Shown one piece after another: positions 42,273 through 51,802 of a stretch of 64,000 nucleotides of DNA (the first letter of the stretch is position 1; each line of letters starts with the position of its first letter). Below the pieces are notes generated by a model. The model saw nothing but the letters and a program-made list of their open reading frames with translations. It was not told where the DNA came from and made no database searches. The stretch is taken from NCBI GenBank assembly GCA_946811185.2, contig OX328097.1, forward strand, positions 56,635,063 through 56,699,062, given 5' to 3'. The position numbers were made by a program, and so were the translations under genes. The stretch comes from Hippopus hippopus (taxonomy: Eukaryota; Mollusca; Bivalvia; Cardiida; Cardiidae).

Positions 42273-42482
42273 GTTAGCCCTGTACCAGACAATCCCAAGT
42301 TTCATCGACCTTACAGAAGAAGCCTTTTGAAAACATAGTGGTAATAGGAGAAAATGCTGGTTATGATCATTTTCTACTCATATGAGGGCAAGTTGAATTA
42401 TTTTCACTACATTCATTTTTTTGTCTGCAGTTTTAAGCTTGCAATTTGGACAAGTCTAGAATGTTGTCTGGTGAAGAGTTAA
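42273..42482 (-). mobile_element. Family A MITE, diverged
   Basis: TTAGCCCTGTACCAGACAATCC; TTAA 42479-42482. The hairpin right arm is decayed (ATGATCATTTTCTACTC). Confidence 0.8.
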
Positions 42483-43051
42483 TTGAATAAAAAGTAGTGA
42501 TAATTACTGCAGTGTTTGATTCATCATGTCTGCTCTGATGAAATTCATTATAGTGACCAGTGTCCATTTTCACTGACCCAGGGTCACACGTCAGATTAGG
42601 CCAAAAACTAGTCATTGAGCCAGATTTGCCTTTGTTCACAGAAATAGAAAATTGGCTTAAATTTTATCAGAACTGACCGCTGGTCAAGCTGTCCACTCTG
42701 AGGACGTGACCATGCTCTCTCTGATTTTAACATAGTGTCACCTTGTATTAAAGGCTGCATGTTTGGGCCAAACCATTCTTTTAGTCCCTTGATCTAAACC
42801 TTTATTCACTAATGTCCAATTTTGCCATGAAAATATCAAAAATCCCAACAGTTTACAAGGGTTACCTTCTCTTTACACAATTACAGACTTACCTTTTTTG
42901 CAAACATTCCTGCTTTCTGTCGTTGTCAAAAGCTACCGTTAATAGTAATCATGAAACACTTGCTAACACATTTATGTGCATCTTTTCAAAAGCATGGACT
43001 AAATGATAGCCTGAAATCAGTTACTTGTCATAATGTTTTTTCAACTGTATC
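42483..43051. other. Unassigned segment
   Basis: Nothing recognised. Confidence 0.4.
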
Positions 43052-43256
43052 TTAACTCTTATGGCACCTTTCATCACTGTAATTGCCTTTGTTGCCAGTG
43101 TAGGTCAGAATCAGACTATAAAATATGCAGTCTGATCTTTGATCTTCACTGTCCACTTTGCTGAAACACAACAGACAAAAGTAACCTTGAAATTTCAATA
43201 ATTATCAGGGTCTTTATTTTCAAAGTGAACATCTCTGTTGGCCGTCTATGGGTTAA
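43052..43256. mobile_element. Family B copy, TTAA-bounded
   Basis: TTAA 43052-43055 and 43253-43256. Palindrome at 43096-43152, left arm decayed (GGTCAGAATCAGACTATAAAATATGC). Confidence 0.83.
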
Positions 43257-43332
43257 TCTGAAATCATTAGTTGAAAATTTGGAGGTGTCAAAACAGTATG
43301 AGGAAAAAATGTAACACTGAGAAATTATTTTC

Positions 43333-43560
43333 TTAACCCCTTACCAAACAATCACGACTTTTAATGATCCGGAGGAAGCAACTTTTAAAAACACTGTTGG
43401 AAAAGGAGAAAATGCTGGTAACCAGCATTTTCTCCTTTTCCCACAATGTTTTTTACCCTATCAAGGACTACTTGCATTATTTGAGCCACCTTAAATTTGT
43501 TTTCTGCAAATGCTTTCAATTTGGACATGTCCAAAATTTTGTCGTTTGGTAAAGAGCCAA
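43333..43560 (-). mobile_element. Family A MITE, full length
   Basis: TTAA 43333-43336, right end AAAGAGCCAA. Hairpin perfect from GGAAAAGGAGAAAATGC to its complement. Confidence 0.9.
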
Positions 43561-44029
43561 AAAACATTATAGAAACTCTGAGGATCAAACAGCTCATGAG
43601 GAGCGTTGAGAAGGGTAAAGAGCCCAGTTGTAATTGTTTCCTGCGGACAAAAGAGTGGCAGGGCACATGTCTGCGGTCATTACAATTTTCCTGCATGTTT
43701 CATGCTGGTATCCCAGTGTGTATGCACTTTTGAAACACAATACGCCTTTACACACATTACTGGTCACTAATAAGGACACAGTAGCAGAACAAAAACGTTA
43801 AATCAACAATTTGCTGGGTCAATCTGACTTGCTGAATGCTTTGTTAAATATGTCAATCATACAGAGTGTTTCTGTAGCAGAGATCTTTGGAAAATATTGT
43901 CTGATTTTGATCTTTATTTATAATTTAGCAAGTAGATTTCCAGAGTTCAGGTGTACATCTATACGAATGTAAATAGAAAGAAGCAACAGAGTTACTAAAT
44001 TATAACCGATGAGTTGTAACAATATTTCT
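43561..44029. other. Unassigned segment
   Basis: A weak B-like trace GTCTGATTTTGATC at 43900-43913. No gene. Confidence 0.4.
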
Positions 44030-44128
44030 CAACCCTTACCAATAATTCATGACTCTCTGGATGAAGTCTATTGAAAACATTGTGGGAAAAGATACAGACA
44101 CAAAACCCATCATTTGAGCCACATTTAA
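44030..44128 (-). mobile_element. Family A fragment without hairpin
   Basis: CAACCCTTACCAATAATTC and AACATTGTGGGAAAAG jump to ATACAGACACAAAACCCATCATTTGAGCC. The copy ends in ACATTTAA at TTAA 44125-44128, where a B copy starts. Confidence 0.75.
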
Positions 44129-44344
44129 CCCCTATGTAGAGTGCCGAATAAACCTATCACACATTTTCATCCCAGAAAATAATATGAACAAATAAATTGC
44201 AGTTTCATGGTTGCTTTTGTGTAGTGTTTCAACAAAGCGGACAGTGTAGATCAACGATCAGGCTGCACGTTCTTTGCAGCCAGATCTTGATCTAAACTGG
44301 CCTCAAAGGCATCTATAGTCATGAAAGATACTGTAAGGGTTATT
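44125..44344. mobile_element. Family B copy (AAAGGTGC subtype)
   Basis: TTAACCCCTATGTAGAGTGCCG at the shared TTAA; palindrome at 44241-44299; end CATGAAAGATACTGTAAGGGTTAT. Inserted at, or joined to, an internal TTAA of an A copy. Confidence 0.82.
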
Positions 44345-44472
44345 TTGTCCTCAGCAATCACTTTTAAGATGGTTTTACTAAAAATTTGTTGTCATGTAAA
44401 AGAGTTGTTAAAGGTGTCATATTTGTTCTTTTACCAGTATGATGTGACAGTTGGTGATTATTATGGCTTGAT

Positions 44473-44685
44473 TTAATGAGTTCCTTACTGTTGACAATAC
44501 CAGAAGCTTTTGTGGACAGTGTAGATTAAGATCAGACTGCACAGACCATGCAGTCTGATCTCTGATCTACACTGTCCACCACCTTATTTTAGATTAAGGC
44601 CAAACTGTCTCTCCATCTTGCAGTGGAATTATAATTATAGCCAATGAAAAAGTGTAAAATATTTACTTGGTAGTGAAAGAGTTAA
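44473..44685. mobile_element. Family B copy, variant end
   Basis: TTAA 44473-44476 and 44682-44685. Palindrome at 44515-44577 well paired. The end TTGGTAGTGAAAGAGTTAA differs from other B copies. Confidence 0.78.
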
Positions 44686-44945
44686 TGAGTTCCTGTTCAC
44701 AAACCATTGTTATTACATTATAAAATATTGAGTACTAGTGAGCATTTGAACTATCATTACTCATCAATAATAATTATTCTTTTGGCTATTCTGGTGACAT
44801 AAGAGAAATAAAACATTATTTACAGGGAGTCAGTAATCTGGTTCTGACTAAATTATTCACTAGACAATAACATTTTAGGCTTTTTGATATTAGAAAATTT
44901 CCATGGAGACTATAAACTAAGTTTTATTCAATTGTTGGGAATTGT

Positions 44946-45283
44946 CTTTGTTCACATAGCAGCCAGAAACGCAATGCAGGTGTTCAGATGCATTTTAATC
45001 ATATCATTTAAAGTATGGAAAATACTAAGATGACAATCTGTTATTGTGTGGTAGGTCCAAGTGTTAGTGGCTGGCAGAAAAATGAAATTCAAATCGTACG
45101 AAAAGTAAACAAAAGAGTGACCTGGTAGGTTTTACCTAGTTCTGAAATTAGTCTCTCTGCCACTGACTAACACTTGGGCCAACCGTACAATAATAGATTA
45201 TTATCTTCACAATAATTTCCATACTTTTAAATGGTATGATTTAAATGCATTTTAACACCTGCTTTGTTTACTTTTGGCTTCTA
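44946..45283. mobile_element. Family G inverted-repeat element, copy 1
   Basis: Left arm GCAGGTGTTCAGATGCATTTTAATC, AAAGTATGGAAAAT, GGTAGGTCCAAGTGTTAGTGG; right arm CCACTGACTAACACTTGGGCC, ATTTCCATACTTTTAAATGG, ATGCATTTTAACACCTGC. Loop region about 45085-45140. Arms about 140 bp. Confidence 0.8.
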
Positions 45284-45420
45284 TTATTACTTTAAGGGAC
45301 ATTATTCACAAAAGGAGAAGAAGCCTTTTCAGAGGACTAACCAACAAAATTTTTTTTTGTCTGGTAGAGTTAATCCATTTCATTTTGGCTATTTTTAGAC
45401 ATTTTACTTGTATACTTGAT

Positions 45421-45466
45421 TAATTGATAAATTGATTGATTGATTGATTGATGTTTTGGGCAGCTT
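45421..45466 (-). mobile_element. SINE tail fragment with (GATT)n
   Basis: Five GATT units followed by GATGTTTTGGGCAGCTTTCAAC: read on the minus strand, the GTTGAAAGCTGC tail of a SINE and its (AATC)n end. Confidence 0.6.
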
Positions 45467-45473
45467 TCAACTT

Positions 45474-45697
45474 AAACTCTTTACCTCAAAAAATTTTAGA
45501 TTTATCCAATATGAAGGTATTTGCAGGCAAGTCCATTCTGAAAGCATTAAAATTTCGCAGATAACAAATTAAATATGGCTTAACTCTATACCAAACAACA
45601 AAAGTTTTGACTGGTCCAAATTGAGAGTATTCGCAGACCAGAAATTAATGAAGCTCAAATGATGCTATTTACCTTTGATAGGGTAGAAACCATTGTA
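45474..45697 (+). mobile_element. Two consecutive family A left halves
   Basis: First piece 45474-45583 (AAACTCTTTACCTCAAAAAATTTTAG, with a doubled GAAAGCATT region); second from TTAA 45580-45583 (CTATACCAAACAACAAAAG) to GGTAGAAACCATTGTA. Both stop before the hairpin. Confidence 0.7.
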
Positions 45698-45780
45698 CTT
45701 TAATTTAGATTATGAACAGTGTCTTAATCTTGTAGCCATTGAAAAAGTGAAATGTATTCATTTGGTAGTGAAAGAGTTAA
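45698..45780. mobile_element. Family B fragment, variant end
   Basis: GATTATGAACAGTGTCTTAATCTTG, then GCCATTGAAAAAGTGAAATG and TTGGTAGTGAAAGAGTTAA, matching the end of the copy at 44473. Confidence 0.6.
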
Positions 45781-46042
45781 ACATGAGATTGTAGAGTAAA
45801 GGATTAATGAATCCATATTTCACAATGTTGAACAGTTTTATAATCTTGTATGAGGGAAAAGATTCAGCAACATCTGTGCAGTTACATTAAAGTCTGATTT
45901 TATCATTGAATATGTTTGATAATATCACAATTTATTTCTGACTTAATAATCCATGTTAGAAAACAGAAATATCATTAGTAATTCAGGTTGAAAAAGCTGA
46001 ACCAGTTATCACACAAATTTATGAGTGTTCTAACATCCCTAT

Positions 46043-46262
46043 GGGGGACTGTCTGGCCAAGTAGTAAGGATGCATGATTTTAAATCCAGGGGTTTGGGGT
46101 TTATCCCCACCTGTGGAGCTTATTGAGCGTTGAAGTCTCCTTTAGCCAGAAATTGCAGAGACCAAGCCCTAGTATGAGAGAAACCCAAAAAAGATGTGAA
46201 GTAAGTGAGCAGTTCCAATGGTATTCCTGAAATGATGTTGAAAGTGGCTTAAAGGCCAACCA
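46043..46262 (+). mobile_element. SINE-like element
   Basis: GGGGACTGTCTGGCCAAGTAG, then a B-box-like GGTTTATCCCC, body CCAAGCCCTAGTATGAGAG and tail CTGAAATGATGTTGAAAGTGG. Same body and tail type as the minus-strand SINEs at 19430 and 49362. Confidence 0.65.
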
Positions 46263-46283
46263 ATCTAAAGCCGCCTGCAGTCA

Positions 46284-46360
46284 ATGGCATTTCAAATTTT
46301 GTGGGAAAAAGAGCAACTACTGGTAATCAGCAATTCCTCTCTTATCCAACAGTATTTTCC
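46284..46360 (-). mobile_element. Family A hairpin fragment
   Basis: TTTTGTGGGAAAAAGAGCAACTACTGG, paired imperfectly with AATTCCTCTCTTATCC. No termini. Confidence 0.6.
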
Positions 46361-46418
46361 TTGGTATAACCTGAAAAATCATGAAATGTGTCTTCAAAAT
46401 GTGTCTCATATGTGTCAT

Positions 46419-46645
46419 TTAAGTTATTACCAAAAAATCTTATGTTATAATGATCCTGAGGAAAAAAGCTTTTGAAGTCTTTGTGGGAAAAGGAGAAAAT
46501 GCTGGTTACCAGCATTTTCTCCTTTTCCCACAGTGTTTTCTCTATCAATTGACAGACAAAACTAATCATTTGTGCCCCATATAAAGAGTCATCTGCAAAT
46601 GCTTTTAATTTGGACCAATCTGAATTTTTGTCCTTTGATATTGAG
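46419..46645 (-). mobile_element. Family A MITE
   Basis: TTAAGTTATTACCAAAAAATC; right end TTTGATATTGAGTTCAG decayed. Hairpin perfect from TTTGTGGGAAAAGG on. Confidence 0.85.
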
Positions 46646-46803
46646 TTCAGTGTGAAACTAGCCTGCAATGAATTGGTAAAATGCATTTAGTTCAGGATCT
46701 TTTTTTCTAATTTTGAAATATGATAAGCAAACATATATCTTATCATGTTACCAGTTATGCACATTTCGGATTGTGAAGAACTGAAAACATCTGTTATAGT
46801 TAC

Positions 46804-47034
46804 TTAACTTTTTAACCATGTGACAAAATTTTAGACTCGTTCAAAGTAAAAGGTTTTGCAGATGACACAATAACAGAGGTTCAGATGATGAGATTTGCTT
46901 TTCATAGTGTAAAACTTTGTGGGAAAAGGAGAAAATGCTGGTTTCCAGCATTTTCTTTTCATACTATGTTTTAAACATTAAACCTTATTTCTGAGGTTAA
47001 TAAAAACTTGGAAATTTGATTGATAAAATGTTAA
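46804..47034 (+). mobile_element. Family A MITE
   Basis: TTAA 46804-46807 and 47031-47034. Hairpin right outer arm shortened (TTTTCTTTTCATAC). Shares its right TTAA. Confidence 0.86.
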
Positions 47035-47210
47035 CCTACCCTTTCCAATTGTGGGAAAAGGAGAAAATGCTGGTAAACAGCATTTTCTACTTTTCCCGCC
47101 ATGTTTCTTACCCTCTCATAGACGAATTTCATAATTTGTGCAACATTTGTCATCTGCAAATGCTTTCAATTTGGTTCATTGTATAATTTGATTATCTGGT
47201 AAAGAGTTAA
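47031..47210 (-). mobile_element. Family A MITE, left part deleted
   Basis: From the shared TTAA, CCTACCCTTTCCAATTGTGGG leads directly into the hairpin (GCTGGTAAACAGC); TTAA 47207-47210. Confidence 0.82.
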
Positions 47211-47319
47211 GGAGAAATTACTAGTAACTAGCTTTTCTTAAAAGTCGCACATTTGCGTTAAAACTGATGATCATTTATTTTGAGTACTCACGTTTTAAGA
47301 TGTTTTCAAATTTGTCTGC

Positions 47320-47536
47320 TGCAAATTTGAGTTAGTTAGAATTTGCATTTAGAAAACATTTGCAGACAACAAATAAAACCTAGCTTCAATGATGATAGGG
47401 TCTTTGATAGGGTAGAAAACATTGTGGATAAAGGAGAAAATGCTGGTTACCAGCATTTTCTCTTTATTTCACAATTTTTTCAAGAGCCTTCCTTTTTAGG
47501 GTCATTAAAACTCGGGATTGTGTGGAAAGGGGTCAA
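47320..47536 (+). mobile_element. Family A MITE
   Basis: Left end decayed (GAATTTGCATTTAGAAAACATTTGC). Hairpin inner arms perfect, outer left arm GTGGATAAAGG. Right end GTGTGGAAAGGGGTCAA. Confidence 0.82.
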
Positions 47537-47654
47537 TCCTTTACTAAATGTTTCTGTATAAAGGAGAAACTTCAGTAACCAGCATTTGCTCATTTGTAGT
47601 CTACAAGTAATTGTAATGTAATGTAAATGTAATACCTAATGGTATTACCTATGA

Positions 47655-47881
47655 CCCTTTACCAGATGAAAATTGTTAGACTTGTCTGAACTAAAAGCAC
47701 TTGCAAGTGACCATTTTAGAAATGTATCTCAAATGATGGGATTTGTCTTTGAAGGAGAGGAAAATATTTTGAGAAATATAGAAAGTGGTTGTTACCAGCA
47801 TTTTCTCCTCTTCCCATGGTTTTCTCATAAGTCTAAATCTTCAGGGTAGAAAAAACAAAGATCTCCTTTGTAAAAGGTTAA
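47655..47881 (+). mobile_element. Family A MITE, diverged
   Basis: ATGACCCTTTACCAGATG; hairpin left arm decayed (AGAAATATAGAAAGTGG); right end GTAAAAGGTTAA. Confidence 0.78.
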
Positions 47882-47888
47882 AGTAACA

Positions 47889-48210
47889 GTAGCTACCAAA
47901 AGTGAACAAAGCAGGTGTTAAAATGCATTTAGATTTAACTCATACATTATAAAAGTATGTAAAATTATTGTGAAGAAGACAATCTTTTATTGTATGGTCT
48001 GTCCAAGTGTTACTTAGTGGCAGAGAAATTAATTTCAAAACCTGCAAGGACATCTTTTGTTTACTTTAGCATGATTCTGAAATGCATGTTTTCTGCCAAA
48101 ACCTAACACTTGAACTGACCACACAACAGATTGTCATCATTTCCATACTGTTAAATGGTATGATTTGAATCTAAATACATATAAACACCTGCATTGTGTT
48201 TTTGCTACTA
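47889..48210. mobile_element. Family G inverted-repeat element, copy 2
   Basis: Left arm AGCAGGTGTTAAAATGCATTTAG, TGGTCTGTCCAAGTGTTAC; right arm CCTAACACTTGAACTGACCAC, CATTTCCATACTGTTAAATGG, ACACCTGCATTGTG. Same order as copy 1, 2.9 kb upstream. Confidence 0.8.
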
Positions 48211-48596
48211 ATGGGCCTTTAAATCAATGCTGCTATTATTTTTTAAAACTTTTTGATTAATGTAATTAGAAAAAGAGTAAGCAATAGGAAAAAAGTGGAT
48301 TTCTGTGTAATCATTGTTTTAATTTATGTCATCATAAATTACAAAGAAATTGCAAAATGTGCAAATGTCATGAATCTTGGTAATTTTGGAGGGAATTTTC
48401 CCAAAGGAATTGTCAAGTTGTTTTTCCTCTGCCATGATGGATGTCTTCCTTCAGGACCTTATTCCTTGTTATCTCTGATTGTAACACATTGCGCTAAATT
48501 GGTGATGAAATTTTAAATATCCAACAGAATTACAGGATATGAATGTGCCATTAAGGCAGGAAACTGGTGATGTCAGTGGAAAGATAGATTAGGGAC
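48211..48596. other. Unassigned segment
   Basis: An 87-codon plus frame (48253-48516), hydrophobic in its first third, has no recognisable family and probably arises by chance. Confidence 0.4.
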
Positions 48597-48824
48597 CGTT
48601 TTCCAGATGATCCTGTAGTTTTATAGCTCTAAGGAAATCAGGTTTTTGAAAACATTGTGAAAAAAGGAGAAAATGCTGGTAACCAACATTTTCTTCTTTT
48701 TCCCACAATGTTTTCTCCTGTATTAAAAGAAAAAATTCCATGCTTTCAGTCAGATTTAATTTGTAGTCCAAGCATGCTTTCAGCATGGACAGGTCTGAAA
48801 TATCGTTGTCTGGTACAGAGTTAA
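48597..48824 (-). mobile_element. Family A MITE
   Basis: CCGTTTTCCAGATGATCC; TTAA 48821-48824. Hairpin with paired outer arms and two inner mismatches (AACCAACATTTTC). Shares its right TTAA. Confidence 0.85.
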
Positions 48825-49044
48825 CCCTATACCAAACAATACCATGTTTATTCATCCCTGAAGAAGGGGGCTTTTGAAAAGATTGTGTGAAAAGGGGAAA
48901 TGCTTGTGACCAGCATTTTGTCCTTTTCTCACAAAGTTTTCTTCCCTTTCAAAGAAAAATCACATCTTTTGATGCACATTGAATTTGTCGTCTGCAGATG
49001 CTTTCATTATGGATGAGTCTAAAATTTTGTCCATTGGTAAGGAT
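48821..49044 (-). mobile_element. Family A MITE
   Basis: TTAACCCTATACCAAACAATACC. Hairpin altered (GGGGAAATGCTTGTGACCAGCATTTTGTCC). Right end TTGGTAAGGATTC. Confidence 0.82.
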
Positions 49045-49215
49045 TCTACCAGGATTAGCGCTGCCAGTTCCATCTGCTTAACAAATAGCTTCTGCATTTC
49101 CTGGTTGCAGCTGATCTGAACGGACACAAACTTAGAAATATTACAAAATAAAATAATGGAGTTATCCACAGTGCTGTTACATGTAATTTTACAGAGACAG
49201 TTTTTGCCATATATT

Positions 49216-49340
49216 TTCTATGCCTTTACAAAACAATCCTTTGTTTTAACAACCATGAGAAAGATTATCCTGACAATAATTTTGGAAAATGAGAAACTGC
49301 TGGTAATCAGCATTTCCTCCCCTGCCTAAAATGTGTTCTG
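49216..49340 (-). mobile_element. Family A fragment (left half and hairpin)
   Basis: TATGCCTTTACAAAACAATCC and a decayed hairpin (AACTGCTGGTAATCAGCATTTCC). The right half is replaced by the GGTT tract and SINE. A lone terminus (CAGGGTTGTTTGGTAAAGAGTTAAG) at 49690-49714 may be its displaced end. Confidence 0.65.
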
Positions 49341-49361
49341 AGTTACTTTTATCTAGGGTAA

Positions 49362-49672
49362 TTGGTTGGTTGGTTGGTTGGTTGGTTGGTTTCGTTTGGT
49401 TTCATTTGGTTAGTTGGTTGGTTGATTGGTTAAAAGGAAAAATGGATGGATGGATGTTTTATACTGCTTTCAGCATTATTTTATTTGCTCCATAGTGACA
49501 CTGCTCTGACTTATTCATATGTGCTCTAGGTTTCACCAGTACTAGGCCAGGGCTCTTAAGTGTCTTTCCAACAGATACTCCTACAAAAAACAGCGATGCC
49601 TTGAGTAGGAATTGAACCTGTGGCCCCCAGGTTGTGAATCTAACACGTTCACCACCTAGCGGCTCAGGAATC
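49362..49672 (-). mobile_element. tRNA-headed SINE with GGTT/GGAT-rich tail
   Basis: Minus strand: head GAGCCGCTAGGTGGTGAACG (A-box-like) and ACAGGTTCAATTCCTAC (good B box) 45 bp apart, body GAGCCCTGGCCTAGTACTGG, tail AAATAATGCTGAAAGCAG, ending in (CCAT)n and then (AACC)n repeats, seen on the plus strand as 49441-49455 and 49362-49431. The clearest tRNA-like promoter in the window. Confidence 0.8.
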
Positions 49673-49714
49673 ATTTACCGTAATGAAAAACAGGGTTGTT
49701 TGGTAAAGAGTTAA

Positions 49715-50357
49715 GGGTTACAACCCCTGGTAGCATCAGTAACACATTTAATGAATGAATTATGGATCCATAAATCTGATGTGGAGAAGATAACCATGTA
49801 ATTTGGTTATCTGAGAACAATACAGTCACCTGTTACAGTTAGACAGGATACAAATTCGGGGATTTCAAATGGACTATTTACCTTTTGTATGTCAAGGTTC
49901 TTTATCATGATATTTTTACCACCCTAGCTGATATTTCCATCTTTGAACCTTTTACTTTATGTGCATCAAACTAGAAGCAGAAGAAATACACATGTACTAT
50001 TATTGTGTAAATGCTTTAGAAGTGCAAGAATGTTATATAATTTGAGAATTAATGCTGAAGACAATCGTATTATTCGTTGGCCACGATGTTTTTACCAGCT
50101 ATCCCAACATCCAAAAATTTCTGGCCTTCAATCGCTGTGGTTAGTCATCCAAAATTTTAATATCAAAGCTTGAGCCTAAATTTTTCTTAAATTTTAGCAA
50201 AGATAACCATTACATTGAATGTATGGAAAAGCTTAATTTGTCAAAGTTAAACAAAAGAAATGGTTTTCGGTTAAAGGTTGTCAGAAAGCTCATTACGGAA
50301 ATGCCAATTGAATTCTGTGGAAACAAAGACCTGTAAATCAGATGGTAGCTTGATTAT
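49715..50357. other. Unassigned segment
   Basis: The 76-codon plus frame 49943-50173 is unrecognised. No repeats. Confidence 0.4.
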
Positions 50358-50564
50358 TTAGTTTTTTACAAGACAACAGATTTTAAACCTGTCCATATTT
50401 AAAGTTGCAGAGAACAAATTGAATGTGACTCATATGGTGGGATTGAATGTCTTCCAAAGGCTTGAAAGGAAATGATAGGTACTGGCAGTTTTTCCCTGAT
50501 TACATGAGGTTTTCAAAAGCCTTCCTCTGCACCTTAAAAATCAGAAAGTTGTGTGGTAAATGGT
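50358..50564 (+). mobile_element. Family A MITE, hairpin decayed
   Basis: TTAGTTTTTTACAAGACAACAG; the hairpin is reduced to GGTACTGGCAG; right end GTGTGGTAAATGGTGAA. Confidence 0.72.
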
Positions 50565-50639
50565 GAATTTTAAGACGGCTTAGCAGATTACATGTTCATT
50601 TTCAGTGAGTAAAGGACATCTCAAATAGTGCAATTTCAA

Positions 50640-50720
50640 GGCTGACTTAGCAAAGAAAGTCTGAGAAAACACTGTAGACTTCAGGTTTGATCTGGATCTG
50701 CATTGTGCACATTAGCACAT
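50640..50720. mobile_element. Family B fragment, decayed
   Basis: ACACTGTAGACTTCAGGTTTGATCTGGATCTGC, a poorly paired B centre. Confidence 0.45.
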
Positions 50721-50836
50721 GGAATTGCACTTTGTATGCTGAAGGTTACAGGGAAAAAAGAAGCAGTTATTAGTCACTGTTGATATAAAAAATATTGATT
50801 ATCATGTTTTTCCTAAAAATGATAGTCCATGGTATT

Positions 50837-51064
50837 TTAACTCTTTACCCGATGACAAAATTTTAGCCTTGTACAAATTGAAAGCGTTTGCAGACAACAA
50901 CTTCAATGTGGCTCAAATGGTGAAATTTTTCTCTGATAAGGTAGAAAACATTGTGGGAAAAGGAGAAAATACTGGTTACCAGCATTTTTCCTTTTCCCAC
51001 AATGCTTTCAAAAGGCTTCTTTCCCAGGGTTGTTAAAAGTCGACATTGTGCGGTAAAGGGTCAA
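50837..51064 (+). mobile_element. Family A MITE (chain of three, first)
   Basis: TTAA 50837-50840; TCAA 51061-51064. Hairpin with one inner mismatch (AATACTGG). Confidence 0.9.
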
Positions 51065-51253
51065 GACTAAGATTAAAGACTTTTCAAACCATTATGGGAA
51101 AAGGAGAAACTGCTGGTAACCAGAATTTTTTCCTTTTCCAACAATACTTTCTACCCTTTCTAAGAGAGATCCCATTACACATATTATATTTGTCATCCAA
51201 CCATGCTTTTAATTTTAACAATTTGAAAATTTTGAAGTCTTGCAAAGGGTTAA
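51061..51253 (-). mobile_element. Family A MITE (chain of three, middle)
   Basis: Starts at shared TCAA with most of the left end missing; hairpin with mismatches (AACTGCTGGTAACCAGAATTTTTTCC); TTAA 51250-51253 shared with the third. Confidence 0.82.
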
Positions 51254-51476
51254 CTCTTTACCACACAACAAAATTTTGGACTTGTCCAAATCCAAAGCAT
51301 ATGCAGACGCCATATTAAATGTGGTTAAAATCGTGGAAATGTCTCTTTCAGGGTAGAAAGCATTGTGGGAAAAGGAGAAAATGCTGGTCACCAGCATTTC
51401 CTCCTTTCCCACAATGTTTTCAAAAGTCTTCTTTCTCAAGGTCATTAAAAAAAAACATTTCGTGGTAAAGGGTTAA
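51250..51476 (+). mobile_element. Family A MITE (chain of three, last)
   Basis: TTAA 51250-51253 and 51473-51476. Hairpin perfect at the apex (GCTGGTCACCAGC), one base short on the right arm. Confidence 0.9.
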
Positions 51477-51574
51477 ACTCTACAGCCCCTATGGCACAAT
51501 CTGAGGCTGGGATGAATTATTGCTCAAAATGTAACATTTTTTTTGGCAACACTGAGCCAAAAAATTTAATCCTT

Positions 51575-51802
51575 GCACCCTTTACCAAACAATCCCTGGT
51601 TTTTACGACCCAGAGGAAGAAGCCTTCAGAAAACATTGTGGGAAAAGGAGAAAATGCTGGTCACCAGCATTTTCTCCTTTTCCCACAATGTTTTCTACCC
51701 TTCTAAAGTCAAGTTTCAACTTCTGAGTCTCGTTTATTTTGTCGTCTGCAAATGCTTTTAATTTGGACAAGTCTAAAATTTTGTTGTTTTGTAAAGAGTT
51801 AG
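51575..51802 (-). mobile_element. Family A MITE
   Basis: CACCCTTTACCAAACAATCCC; right end GTAAAGAGTTAG. Hairpin perfect over the full 32-bp arms, one of the best preserved. Confidence 0.9.

Noticed and set aside
48253..48516. 87-codon plus frame as a small secreted or membrane protein
   Set aside because: The N-terminal hydrophobic stretch comes from an AT-rich run and nothing else supports coding.
49600..49672. Possible tRNA gene on the minus strand
   Set aside because: Good A and B boxes but no cloverleaf, and attached to a SINE body.
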